Position numbers and translations under genes: made by a program
NCBI GenBank assembly: GCA_017428155.1
Contig: JAFRRJ010000053.1
Location: forward strand, 62,001-126,000
Reading direction: 5' to 3'
Length of the DNA: 64,000 nt
Origin: Clostridiales bacterium
Lineage (GTDB): Bacteria; Bacillota; Clostridia; Saccharofermentanales; Saccharofermentanaceae
The notes under the pieces: generated by a model
Told to the model about the DNA's origin: nothing
What the model saw: the letters and a program-made list of their open reading frames with translations, nothing else
Databases searched by the model: none
Shown here: positions 34,453 through 43,896 of the stretch, piece by piece
Layout of the letters: each line of letters opens with the position of its first letter
How positions within the stretch are numbered: the first letter of the stretch is position 1

Positions 34453-36795
34453 TTATTTGGCCTCGTCAAGTGCAGTCTGGACTCTCTTGCTCATGACATT
34501 GATCACGTCATCAAGCGAACGGCGGCCATTGAAATATGCACCGGCTTCCTCATGGATGATCTGCTCGACTGTCTCCCCGACATTTATGCCGCCATATGAA
34601 GATCCCAGGATATTGATGTACCTGTCTATCGCTTCAGCCGGAACTTCTTCGGCATGCTGGTAATAACTCATACCACCTTCAGCAACCATTCTGTTATACT
34701 CTGCAAGTATCACTTCTGCTTTTGAACGCAAAGCCTCACGGTTTACCGGATTACCGTCCATAGTCTTCTGAATATCGTAAGACAGAAGCATCTTTACAAA
34801 ATCAGCGCACGCTTCCGGATACCCTGAATCCGCTGATACACTTACATAGTCGTGAGATACCGACATCGGTCCTCTTCCGTCAAATGAAGGAAGTCCGAAG
34901 AGTCCGATACCGTCACCATACATAAGATAGCATTCAACGTAAGAAGAGAATGAATACATTTTGCCGTAGACGGCTCCCGTCCTGCCTTCGAGCCTTGCGT
35001 TTCTGTCATTTATCTCATCCATTACCTGCTGAACCATAAGACTGTGTTCGCCATAATACTCGTCGTAATATTCCCCTTCACTGACGAGCTCCTCATCTAA
35101 TCCGTGTTCATCAACAAACATTATCAGTTCACGGAATTCATCTGTGTCAAAATGCACCTTGCCGTCATATATGAACACATCGCTCATATTCATAAAAAGG
35201 CTCGTAAAATAATCGGTCTTTCCCCTCTGGTATCCGGACGTCCTGCTCATCGGATCAGCGCCGTTACAAACTTCATCAACGAACTTCACATAGGATTCAA
35301 ACGTAAAACCGGTCTGTCCTTCAGGCATATTTGAAGAAGCTGTAATTATCCCGTCTGCCGAGATATCAAGAGGCGCCCTGTAGAGAGCATCACCGCTCTT
35401 TGCAGCGTCAAAAGCATTCACAAAGTATTCCTGTCCGAATGAATCACTGCCGGCATCAAGATATTGTGCCAGATCAACATAACGGATCCCGTCTGACGGA
35501 TCAGGTGTCGGGTCGTAGGAAAGAATGATATCGTAATCCACTTCCTTATATACAGGCATATCATCTTCGCTTATATCGTAAGGCAATACGAACTTGATAA
35601 AGTACGACCCGTTAGTGTCATTGAACTTTTTAATCGCAGCAAAATCTGCTGTCTCAGGAAAATAGTAATCATCGGAAGTGGACAGTATAAGTTCGGTCTT
35701 TCCCGCATGAGGATTTGATGATGCTTTGGACAGATGCATGATCTTATATCCGTAACCGTTCCAATAACTTCCATCATTACCATACGTCTCAATACCTAAT
35801 ATCAGCTCATCGCCGTTCCCGGATATATAAAAACATTGAGCTTCCATCACTTCTGACGCCAATTCGTCCACATCGTCGTAATCAAATAGATGCTCCAGCT
35901 CTCCGGTCTCTTCATCAAGGAGGTTAAAACCATTGATATCCCTTGCGATCTGCTTTCCTGATGCGTATTCGACCCAGAAGCCGTCCGTTCCGTATAATCC
36001 TTCAAGCTCACTGACATCACCTGTTGCAGGATCGACAGAGGCAAAAACAACTTCATGTGTTTGAAGGTATACGGGTAAAATGACCGTGCCTTCCTCACCC
36101 TGAATGAATTCTCCCAGCTGATCGATCCCGCCGTTTATTGCGGCATCCAGATACAATTCTTCAACTTCGCCGTCCGGGTTCTTTATAAAGAGAGCGCGTC
36201 CTGAATATCCGGAAACAAATAACGTGTAGCCGTTTACCGTATAAATGTCGTGAATATAAAACGAATCATAATAATAGTCGTTATACTGATCCGGCATTAT
36301 CAGTTCTTCACCATTGAGGTAGTAAATAAGCTCCTTGGTATCCTTGTTATAATTCTCTTCAAGCGTATTCAGTCTGTTATCAGAAACCCATGCCTTCTGG
36401 AGCAGCCTGTAAGAACCGTTATTGACCGAGGCAACATAATCGATCTTATCAAGGAGCTCACCGTCAAAGGAAAACTTAAGCACTGACTGCTCATAGAAAT
36501 TAAGGTATTCTTCTTCAGTCATATCCTTATAGTTACCGTCATAACGCTTCATAGCCTGGACATATATATAGATTTCCTCGCCGACGGTTCCGCAGCTCGT
36601 AAATTCGGAATAATCATAAATATCATCCGGATAAAGATTGGATATCTCAAAAGAATTGCAGTCGTACCAGGTATCGCTCTCGTCAATCACATTGTATTTT
36701 CTTTTGTGTGAAGAGCAGGCTGATACCGATGCCGCGAAAAGCACCGCCATGGATAATGATAGTATCTTTGTGAATCCGATTTTTCCCATGTGCAT
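34453..36795 (-). CDS. Large lipoprotein, solute-binding-like
   Basis: The frame from 36795 gives about 780 residues. The N-terminus is a lipoprotein signal peptide: basic start, hydrophobic ILSLSMAVLFAA, lipobox VSAC. The N-terminal half is beta-rich with repeated YDG/YNDY-type turns (a possible propeller). The C-terminal half has the look of an extracellular solute-binding protein family 1 (FVKMLLSYDIQKTMDG, NREALRSKAEVIL). It diverges from the response regulator-ABC operon with about 95 nt between starts, so it could be its sensor or binding partner, but no dedicated MalFG-type permease is near. The exact start among ATG 36795/36789 or TTG 36807 is uncertain. Confidence 0.75.
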   Translation of the reverse strand: MHMGKIGFTKILSLSMAVLFAASVSACSSHKRKYNVIDESDTWYDCNSFEISNLYPDDIYDYSEFTSCGTVGEEIYIYVQAMKRYDGNYKDMTEEEYLNFYEQSVLKFSFDGELLDKIDYVASVNNGSYRLLQKAWVSDNRLNTLEENYNKDTKELIYYLNGEELIMPDQYNDYYYDSFYIHDIYTVNGYTLFVSGYSGRALFIKNPDGEVEELYLDAAINGGIDQLGEFIQGEEGTVILPVYLQTHEVVFASVDPATGDVSELEGLYGTDGFWVEYASGKQIARDINGFNLLDEETGELEHLFDYDDVDELASEVMEAQCFYISGNGDELILGIETYGNDGSYWNGYGYKIMHLSKASSNPHAGKTELILSTSDDYYFPETADFAAIKKFNDTNGSYFIKFVLPYDISEDDMPVYKEVDYDIILSYDPTPDPSDGIRYVDLAQYLDAGSDSFGQEYFVNAFDAAKSGDALYRAPLDISADGIITASSNMPEGQTGFTFESYVKFVDEVCNGADPMSRTSGYQRGKTDYFTSLFMNMSDVFIYDGKVHFDTDEFRELIMFVDEHGLDEELVSEGEYYDEYYGEHSLMVQQVMDEINDRNARLEGRTGAVYGKMYSFSSYVECYLMYGDGIGLFGLPSFDGRGPMSVSHDYVSVSADSGYPEACADFVKMLLSYDIQKTMDGNPVNREALRSKAEVILAEYNRMVAEGGMSYYQHAEEVPAEAIDRYINILGSSYGGINVGETVEQIIHEEAGAYFNGRRSLDDVINVMSKRVQTALDEAK

Positions 36796-36890
36796 ATTGT
36801 AAACCAATACTCCGGAGAAAAGAGTTAAGATTCAGGTAACATTTACGTCCTCAAATTGATTTGGGAAAGGTTTAGGAATAAGATTTTCAC

Positions 36891-37559
36891 ATGAGCAAAA
36901 TATTGATAGTTGAAGATGATGAAGATATCGGCGCAGTCCTTGAAAGAGAGCTTTCCAAAGACGGCTATGAGACTTTTCGCGCTGTAACAGGCACGGAAGG
37001 ACGCATGATGCTCGCAAAAAATCCCGATCTAATCCTTATGGATCTTATGCTGCCGGGACTTACGGGAGAAGAACTTCTTACACATATACCGAAGGAGACA
37101 CCCGTAATCGCCGTAAGTGCAAAGTCTTCTGTCGACGATAAAGTGGCGCTTCTGTCAAGCGGATGCGTCGACTATATAACCAAACCGTTCGATATCAAAG
37201 AACTCAAGGCAAGGGTTATTGCAGCCCTCCGCACTGCCGACAATAAGAAGCAGGGTTCAAGGATCACATGTAAGGATATGGTGATCGACACAAGCAAGCA
37301 TGAAGTAACAATAGACGGCAAAGAATTAAGACTTACAAGAACCGAATATGCGATATTGAAGATGCTCGCAACAGGCGGCGGCCGTGTCATCTCAAAGTCT
37401 GAACTCTTAGATCTCATAAAGACCGAGACACCTGACTGCACAGAGAGTTCAGTTAAAGTACATGTAAGTAATCTTCGTAAGAAGATAAAAGAAATAACAG
37501 ATTATGAATATGTGGAAGCAGTATGGGGCATTGGCTTCAAGTTAAAAGGAGATTCTTAA
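36891..37559 (+). CDS. OmpR/PhoB-type response regulator
   Basis: The 222-residue two-component regulator has a receiver domain with phosphoacceptor Asp51 (LILMDLMLPG), acidic pocket VEDDED (8-13), Lys in YITKPFD, and a C-terminal winged helix (about 125-220: LTRTEYAILKMLATGGGRVISKSELL, VKVHVSNLRKKI). It is the first gene of the operon, and its stop directly abuts the ABC ATPase start. It presumably works with the histidine kinase at the operon's far end and controls this operon in response to envelope stress or a peptide. Confidence 0.94.
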   Translation: MSKILIVEDDEDIGAVLERELSKDGYETFRAVTGTEGRMMLAKNPDLILMDLMLPGLTGEELLTHIPKETPVIAVSAKSSVDDKVALLSSGCVDYITKPFDIKELKARVIAALRTADNKKQGSRITCKDMVIDTSKHEVTIDGKELRLTRTEYAILKMLATGGGRVISKSELLDLIKTETPDCTESSVKVHVSNLRKKIKEITDYEYVEAVWGIGFKLKGDS

Positions 37560-38477
37560 ATGGATAACGTACTCTCAACCAAAGACCTTTGCAAAAAATA
37601 CGGCAGAGCCGACGTCTTAAAGAACGTCACGCTCGATATCCCGTCAGGTTCGATATTCGGTCTGGTCGGAAGGAACGGTGCCGGCAAGACTACTCTCATG
37701 AGAGTCATAACAGGTCTTGCCAACCCTACATCAGGAAGCTACAGCCTGGGTGGAATACCTAATACCGACCATAAGATCCTTTCAGTAAGAAGAAGGATGG
37801 GATCGATAATCGAGAGCCCTGCCATCTATAAGAATCTGTCTGCTTACGACAACGTTAAGCTTCAATATATCAATCTCGGAATGACTTCATTTGATACTAT
37901 CCCCGAGCTTCTGGAACTTGTAGAGCTCAGCGATACGGGAAAGAAAAAAGCCGGAAAGTTCTCACTCGGTATGAGACAGAGACTCGGAATTGCCGTTGCA
38001 CTCTGCGGCAAGCCCGATATCCTCGTTCTCGACGAACCTATCAACGGTCTCGATCCGCAGGGTATTATCCAGATGAGAGAAATCCTTTTAAGGATAAATC
38101 ATGAAAAGCACACCACGATCCTCATCTCAAGCCATATCCTGGAGGAATTGTCAAAGCTCGCAACGCACTATGCCTTCATCGAGAAGGGCGAGATACTTCA
38201 GACATTAAGCAGCAGTGAACTTATGAGCAAGGTGCGCAAGGCATCAAGGCTTAAAGTATCTTCCACCGAACTCCTGTGCCCCGTTTTCGACCGCGAGAAG
38301 ATCGAATACAAAGTCGAAGATGATGAGAATATGGATATCTTCTCCGATATCACGGCAAGCAGGATCATAGGTCTTGCAAACGAAGCAGGTGTGGAAGTTA
38401 CCAGCATCACGGAGAATAATGAGAGCCTTGAAGGATACTTTATGAATCTTGTCGCAAAAAAGGACGGTATCTCATGA
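37560..38477 (+). CDS. ABC transporter ATPase (BcrA/lantibiotic-immunity type)
   Basis: The 305-residue ABC ATPase has Walker A GRNGAGKT (37-44), signature FSLGMRQRLGIA, Walker B ILVLDEPINGLDP and the H-loop ILISSHILEEL. The C-terminal extension (about 215-305) is that of bacitracin/lantibiotic immunity ATPases. It is the only ATPase in an operon with five permease genes, so it probably energises several permease combinations. Its stop overlaps the next start (ATGA, 38474-38477). Confidence 0.94.
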   Translation: MDNVLSTKDLCKKYGRADVLKNVTLDIPSGSIFGLVGRNGAGKTTLMRVITGLANPTSGSYSLGGIPNTDHKILSVRRRMGSIIESPAIYKNLSAYDNVKLQYINLGMTSFDTIPELLELVELSDTGKKKAGKFSLGMRQRLGIAVALCGKPDILVLDEPINGLDPQGIIQMREILLRINHEKHTTILISSHILEELSKLATHYAFIEKGEILQTLSSSELMSKVRKASRLKVSSTELLCPVFDREKIEYKVEDDENMDIFSDITASRIIGLANEAGVEVTSITENNESLEGYFMNLVAKKDGIS

Positions 38478-39310
38478 TACGGGCACTCAAGTCTTCGTTT
38501 TTCAGATTTTTCAGCACGGGACTGTTTGTAAAGCTGCTGATCATTTCAGTTGTTCTGGGAGCTTTTGCCATACTTCAGACATGCGCGTCGGAGTACTATA
38601 TGTATTTCGTTTCAAGACCCAGATATCTTACTAACGAATTTGTAATATTCTGCATTCTTAAACTGGTCTACACGATGCCGTTTGCCACGGCAGTATTCTC
38701 AATGATGTTCACAGGAAATGATGTGGCTTTCCGAACGATCAACAATAAGATCACCACGGGTGTCTCCAGAGTAAACATCTATATTGCTGACCTTACCGTA
38801 ACTGTATTTGCTTCATTACTGTCACTATTTGTAATGACAGGGCTATTCTTTCTGTTCGGAAGACTGGCTCCCGTTAAGTCCGCAGTCACATTCAGCAAAT
38901 ATATCGCGGGAATCTTTGTCCAGGTGCTTCTGATAACGGTTGCTTTTGCTTCTGTATATACACTGCTTCAGTTCTTCATAAGCACCAAGCTTCTGGCTCT
39001 TATCATTTCGCTGATCATGATCCCGTGTCTTATGTTCGGTAACATGTATATAGAAGTATGTCTGCAGGAGCCTTACAGGGAAAGTTATAAGGATGAAGAG
39101 ACGGGTGAACTGTGCTGGAAACTGAATGACGAATATATCGGCGGAACGCCCCGGAAAATCCTTACATTCATATATGAGACAAGTCCATACAGCTATAAGT
39201 TCATAGAAAACGAAGAACACGTTCCTCAGGAAGCAATCGCTGCAGGAATAGTCTTTGTATTGTCTTCTGCAGCAGGCATCACATCAATAACAAAAAAGGA
39301 GTACCAATAA
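38474..39310 (+). CDS. ABC-2-type permease (operon permease 1)
   Basis: The 278-residue membrane protein has about six hydrophobic segments. It starts MIRALKSSFFRFF and carries the loop FRTINNKITTGVSRVNIYIADL, the usual coupling-type pattern seen between the second and third segments of ABC-2 permeases. It is more distant from the four following permeases and is closest in position to the ATPase, so it is likely one half of the core transporter. Translation is coupled to the ATPase by a 4-nt overlap. Confidence 0.85.
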   Translation: MIRALKSSFFRFFSTGLFVKLLIISVVLGAFAILQTCASEYYMYFVSRPRYLTNEFVIFCILKLVYTMPFATAVFSMMFTGNDVAFRTINNKITTGVSRVNIYIADLTVTVFASLLSLFVMTGLFFLFGRLAPVKSAVTFSKYIAGIFVQVLLITVAFASVYTLLQFFISTKLLALIISLIMIPCLMFGNMYIEVCLQEPYRESYKDEETGELCWKLNDEYIGGTPRKILTFIYETSPYSYKFIENEEHVPQEAIAAGIVFVLSSAAGITSITKKEYQ

Positions 39311-39313
39311 AAT

Positions 39314-40462
39314 ATGAAAAAGATTCTTGCCGGAATGTTTTTCAGACTTTTCAAGGGCTTTGAGGTCTGGGTTCTTCTTGCGTTAATGGTAATATGCTCA
39401 CTGTACTTCAATTACGCTTCAATGAACAGCGAACAATTCTTATACATATATCACAGCGAATATACGGAAGAGGTCAGCAGCCACCGCGGCGAGGTGACTG
39501 TTAATGTAAATAAGGATAACGTAGAACAATTTCGCTTTGAAAACTTTAATGTAACTACTGAAGAAGCATACAAATACCTTGTAGAACCGATCGATCAGGC
39601 CGATTTTGACAGGCTCGACAAAACACCCAATTATGTGTGGGATGAAGTTAAGTTGGTATTTACGTCCCTTGGTTCCATTCATCTTCTTTCCACTGTTCTG
39701 ATGATCATCTTTATCCCTGTATTCTTCGGAAGGATGTTCAGTGACGGAACGGTCAAGAACCTTATATCAAGCGGTCACACCAAGGCACAGATCATATTGT
39801 CATCTGTTGTTTTGACTTTTGTGCTGGATATTTTTACCCTGCTCATTAATATAGCGTCCTTTGCGGTCCTTTGCAGATATTTCAGCTGGCAGCCGCCTTT
39901 ATACATGCCATTTATTGTTCAGATGCTTATTCTGGCATTGCTCATGTCGTTTACTGCAACATCCCTATGCATATCTGTACTCTACATCTCCGGGAAACGG
40001 ACTGCGACATTTATTCTGGGCTTCCTTATTGCCGTTTATTTTGGTGTGCCCTCTTCTTCAGTTGTCATCTCACTCGTACTAAATAACGCATACTACGATT
40101 ACCATGCAAGTCAGGAACAGATCGATGAGGCAAAAGCGATCATAGAAAACGACGGTTGGAATTATATTGAGAAACGTTATGACTATCTGCTTGTTTCATA
40201 CAGGTATTACTATAAAGACAAAGAAGTCCTGGGCTTTTACCCTGAGGGAATGCCGGCATTTTATAAAGCACTTTCACTCTCGGTATATCTTGATCCTTCC
40301 CTGGTCTCGCATACCGTGGCAACGGATCTCTGGTACTCTGATCCATATATGGTTACGCGTGACGGACTTATATTGGTCAATATCGCCTGCACATGCCTAT
40401 GGCTCGCCGCATCAACCACACTGGGCATCATAATTTTCAACAAGAGGGAAATACACTGCTAA
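39314..40462 (+). CDS. ABC-2-type permease, tandem paralogue (permease 2)
   Basis: 382 residues. It starts MKKILAGMFFRLFKGFEVW, has an outside loop between the first two segments (about residues 30-110), then FGRMFSDGTVKNLISSGHTKAQI in the coupling region, and ends FNKREIHC. The same three landmarks recur in the next three genes, so these are tandem duplicates of a single ancestor. It follows permease 1 by only 3 nt and AAGGAG precedes the start by about 12 nt. The substrate is unknown. Confidence 0.85.
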   Translation: MKKILAGMFFRLFKGFEVWVLLALMVICSLYFNYASMNSEQFLYIYHSEYTEEVSSHRGEVTVNVNKDNVEQFRFENFNVTTEEAYKYLVEPIDQADFDRLDKTPNYVWDEVKLVFTSLGSIHLLSTVLMIIFIPVFFGRMFSDGTVKNLISSGHTKAQIILSSVVLTFVLDIFTLLINIASFAVLCRYFSWQPPLYMPFIVQMLILALLMSFTATSLCISVLYISGKRTATFILGFLIAVYFGVPSSSVVISLVLNNAYYDYHASQEQIDEAKAIIENDGWNYIEKRYDYLLVSYRYYYKDKEVLGFYPEGMPAFYKALSLSVYLDPSLVSHTVATDLWYSDPYMVTRDGLILVNIACTCLWLAASTTLGIIIFNKREIHC

Positions 40463-40500
40463 AGAACACCTGAAGATAATGGGGAACTAAGGTGAAAGTT

Positions 40501-41586
40501 ATGACAAAGATCATCTCGGGTCTGTTTTTCAGACTGATAAAGAGCATGGAGACATGGTTGTTCCTTGTCTTGCTCGTGGCAGCTTCCGCATATCTGTTTT
40601 TAATTCCCATTAAAGCTGATCTGACTCCCGGCGTCTCATTGCCAAACAAAGAGGAAAAGTCATTTATCGAACTGGATATCCCTGCACGCGATATATACCG
40701 CATGTCCACAGAACCGATACCGGATGATACTTTCATTAAACTGTACGAGACCGACGATTCCGCACATGATGAATATTCAATACTATGTACTATTCTGACT
40801 TATTCCCACATTATGCCCTCCATACTTATGATGGGATTTATACCTTTATTCTTCGGAAAGCTTTTTTCAGATAACACTATCAAGAACCTCATATCAGCAG
40901 GTCACAGCAAGACAAAGATATATCTGGCCTCTCTTGTGTTTACGATGGCAATATGTATGCTCATGCTCCTTACCGAGGCAATAGTATTTGCTGTCCTTTG
41001 TGTTGTTTACCTTTGGATTCCTCCGATCTATTTCCCGGCAGTTATACTGAAGTCCTTAGTTGATCTGTTCTTTATATCGGTCTTGTCCTCAGTATGTCTT
41101 GCATTTCTGTTTGCTACCACAAAAAAGACTGTTGCTTATATCATTGGCTTTTTACTGCTGGCGCTTTTAATAAATCCCTTATCACATTCTGCAATCCGAA
41201 GGCTCCAAGATTCACGTCCGAGTTTATTTGACACAGAAGAATATAAAGAAATCTGGGAAAGAATCAAAGAAGATACCGATCTACGCGGTAACAGGTTTGA
41301 GGATAAGATAGATCTTTTGACTTTTGATTACATATCTTTTTACCGTGGAGAAGAAATAAAGCATTCCGGCGACAGCACATTGCCTGCATTTCAACGAGCA
41401 CTGTGTCTTACTGAGATATACCTCGATCCGACACTGATAGTCGTTGACGGATTGGATTATTTCGATCTGTATCGGCTCTACCGTGACGGTGTCATGGCAA
41501 TAAACATCGCAGCTAACATGTTCTGGATAATTCTAACTTCAGCAGCAGGGATTATTGTATTTAGCAAGAGGGAAATCCACGGATAG
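40501..41586 (+). CDS. ABC-2-type permease, tandem paralogue (permease 3)
   Basis: 361 residues from the ATG at 40501, chosen because AAGGTGA lies about 7 nt upstream; a GTG at 40492 overlaps that SD. Family landmarks: MTKIISGLFFRLIKSMETW, FGKLFSDNTIKNLISAGHSKTKI and the C-terminal SKREIHG. The outside loop (about 30-85) is shorter than in its neighbours. The stop region starts the 94-bp sequence shared with the next junction. Confidence 0.85.
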   Translation: MTKIISGLFFRLIKSMETWLFLVLLVAASAYLFLIPIKADLTPGVSLPNKEEKSFIELDIPARDIYRMSTEPIPDDTFIKLYETDDSAHDEYSILCTILTYSHIMPSILMMGFIPLFFGKLFSDNTIKNLISAGHSKTKIYLASLVFTMAICMLMLLTEAIVFAVLCVVYLWIPPIYFPAVILKSLVDLFFISVLSSVCLAFLFATTKKTVAYIIGFLLLALLINPLSHSAIRRLQDSRPSLFDTEEYKEIWERIKEDTDLRGNRFEDKIDLLTFDYISFYRGEEIKHSGDSTLPAFQRALCLTEIYLDPTLIVVDGLDYFDLYRLYRDGVMAINIAANMFWIILTSAAGIIVFSKREIHG

Positions 41587-41665
41587 GATTACGGGGTACG
41601 GTTCCATGAAGAAGATCATTTCAGGATACTTTTACAGACTTATCAGGGGCTTTGAAATATGGATC
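41572..41665 (+). repeat. 94-bp duplicated junction, copy A
   Basis: Identical by eye to 42707-42800. It covers the last codons of one permease, the intergenic SD region and the first 20 codons of the next. The copy spacing is 1135 bp, the length of one permease unit. Confidence 0.92.
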
Positions 41666-42721
41666 CTGGTTGGGTTGTTTTTGATCTCCACGGTATACTT
41701 TCTGATTCAATTTAGTCAGCAAATCTATATAAGCTGTTCTAAGGATTTTGTCATTACGAGGTTAGACACCACGATCAAGAAAGAAGATATAAGGGATCAC
41801 TGTTATGCAAATCTCAACATAAGCGTTCGTGACTTATACAGATGCTATAGTGAACCGGTACCTGAAGAGACCTACGAAAAAATCCAAGATATCCGCAATT
41901 TTGCATCTAATGAATGTTATGCAGTTTTAGGAATAACAGGATATCTGACCGTTATCCCGACTATCATTGTGTTGCTGATCATTCCGGAATTCTTCGGGAG
42001 ATTATTCAGTGACAGCACCATTAAGAATCTGGTCTCATGCGGTCACGGCAAACGAAGGGTCTTCTTTTCTGCTCTGCTGTTCTGTTTTGCTTTGGAGCTG
42101 ATCATGGTATTTGCGGAGATCATTGAATTTGCATTATTCTGTTTCATATATCAATGGCATCCGCCGGTATATATTCCGGTACTTCTTCTGTGGCTGATAA
42201 CCAAACTGATTTCCATGTTCACATTGACATCAGCCGCAATAGCTGTTCTCTTCATCAGCAGAATGAAAACTGTAACTTTTATAACAGGATGCCTGCTTAC
42301 AGTATGTCTTTTTATAAGCCTGTCACAACCGGTGAAGGAGATGCTTCACAAATCATATTCTTCAAAAGACAAAGACTGTATGTCTTTTGAAGAATACAGT
42401 CAAATCGCGGAAGATTACGGGCTAAACGCATTTGAATTTGATATAGATCTTACAGCTTTCCGTAAAAGAATCTATTACGAAGACAAAGAATGCTTTCCTT
42501 TGGCTGATTCCAGCCTGTCGCCGGCTCAGAGGACTTTACTGCTTACAATAATATATTTGGATCCGACTTTGTTATCAAACGTCGAAGCGCAAGATTTCGG
42601 TTTATATCTTGAATGCCGCGACGGGCTCATGGCAGTAAATATCGCAGCAAACATATTCTGGATAACACTGACTTCAGCAGCAGGCATCTTTATCTTTAAC
42701 AAGAGAGAAATCCACGGATAG
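41606..42721 (+). CDS. ABC-2-type permease, tandem paralogue (permease 4)
   Basis: 371 residues from the ATG at 41606 (GGGG about 10 nt upstream; the frame opens earlier at 41555 inside the previous gene). Landmarks: MKKIISGYFYRLIRGFEIW, FGRLFSDSTIKNLVSCGHGKRRV, NKREIHG. It shares with permease 5 an outside-loop block KKEDIRDHC.ANLNIS.RDLYR, so 4 and 5 are the most recent duplicates. Both its 5' end and its 3' end lie in identical 94-bp sequences. Confidence 0.86.
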   Translation: MKKIISGYFYRLIRGFEIWILVGLFLISTVYFLIQFSQQIYISCSKDFVITRLDTTIKKEDIRDHCYANLNISVRDLYRCYSEPVPEETYEKIQDIRNFASNECYAVLGITGYLTVIPTIIVLLIIPEFFGRLFSDSTIKNLVSCGHGKRRVFFSALLFCFALELIMVFAEIIEFALFCFIYQWHPPVYIPVLLLWLITKLISMFTLTSAAIAVLFISRMKTVTFITGCLLTVCLFISLSQPVKEMLHKSYSSKDKDCMSFEEYSQIAEDYGLNAFEFDIDLTAFRKRIYYEDKECFPLADSSLSPAQRTLLLTIIYLDPTLLSNVEAQDFGLYLECRDGLMAVNIAANIFWITLTSAAGIFIFNKREIHG

Positions 42722-42800
42722 GATTACGGGGTACGGTTCCATGAAGAAGATCATTTCAGGATACTTTTACAGACTTATCAGGGGCTTTGAAATATGGATC
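42707..42800 (+). repeat. 94-bp duplicated junction, copy B
   Basis: Second copy of the sequence at 41572-41665. The identity includes third codon positions and non-coding bases, so it reflects a recent duplication or gene conversion rather than protein constraint. Confidence 0.92.
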
Positions 42801-43856
42801 GTGATAGGGTTGTTTATAGCATCCTCATTATTTTTCATGATCAGGCAGACCGGATCAAATATAATCACCCGTTCAGACGATATAGTAATTGAAAAAGATA
42901 ATTACGTTATAGAAAAAGAGGATATCAGGGATCACTGCTTTGAAAATCTGAATATAAGCGCAAAAGATCTATACCGGTACTTAAGCGAACCTATTCCTGA
43001 ACAATCTTTTCAGATAATCCGGGATAATCACAATTTCGCTGAAGAAGAATATGATGTTTTCGAAGGGTTCATTCAGTATATCAATATTTTTCCGACTGCT
43101 ATCATGCTGCTCTTTATTCCGGTATTCTTCGGAAGAATGTTCAGTGATAAAACTATAAAGAACCTGATCTCATGCGGTCTCAAAAAGAGCAAGATCTACT
43201 TATCTTCCCTTCTGTTTTGTTTTTCAATTGAAATGATCATGATCATCGCTGAGATCATTGAATTCATGATCTTCTGTTATTTCTACCGGTGGCATCCTCC
43301 AATATACCTTCCGGTAGTACTTGCATTATTAGCTACGGAATTGTGCCTGATGTTCTTCTTGACTTCTGTCTGCCTTGCAGTACTCTTCATAAGCACGCGA
43401 AGAGCGCTGACTATCATTGCGGGTTTTCTGCTTGCAATCTGCCTTGTCAAAAATCTTTCTGAACCGGCTATACTGATTCTGGAAGACTTTTATTCATTAC
43501 AAACAGAACATTATGATGAGGATCTGGCTCTATACTTAAAAACCAGCAAAGCGCACGGTCAAAACGCCTTCTACTATCAAATTGATCTGAGTTCATACTA
43601 TGAAAGAATCTTTCTTGACGGTAAGGAACTGTTTGCATATGAACCCAATAACCGGCCTCAGGTAATCAGGACATCACTCCTGGCGTTCATTTATTCTGAT
43701 CCGTCTTTACTTTCAGGATTATTTGCTAATCACAAAACGTATCTCAATTACCGTGACGGGGTCATGGCAATAAACATCGCAGCAAACATATTCTGGACCA
43801 TACTCTCTAACGGGGCGGCACTCCTGGTCTTCCGGAAGAAAGAGCTTTATGGCTGA
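42741..43856 (+). CDS. ABC-2-type permease, tandem paralogue (permease 5)
   Basis: 371 residues. The first 60 nt of the gene and its upstream region are identical to those of permease 4, so both share the N-terminus MKKIISGYFYRLIRGFEIW. Coupling region FGRMFSDKTIKNLISCGLKKSKI; the C-terminus is diverged (FRKKELYG instead of NKREIHG). It is the last permease before the histidine kinase. Confidence 0.86.
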   Translation: MKKIISGYFYRLIRGFEIWIVIGLFIASSLFFMIRQTGSNIITRSDDIVIEKDNYVIEKEDIRDHCFENLNISAKDLYRYLSEPIPEQSFQIIRDNHNFAEEEYDVFEGFIQYINIFPTAIMLLFIPVFFGRMFSDKTIKNLISCGLKKSKIYLSSLLFCFSIEMIMIIAEIIEFMIFCYFYRWHPPIYLPVVLALLATELCLMFFLTSVCLAVLFISTRRALTIIAGFLLAICLVKNLSEPAILILEDFYSLQTEHYDEDLALYLKTSKAHGQNAFYYQIDLSSYYERIFLDGKELFAYEPNNRPQVIRTSLLAFIYSDPSLLSGLFANHKTYLNYRDGVMAINIAANIFWTILSNGAALLVFRKKELYG

Positions 43857-43896
43857 AGAACAACTTATACGGCTTGTGGTATCATTGTCCTAACCT

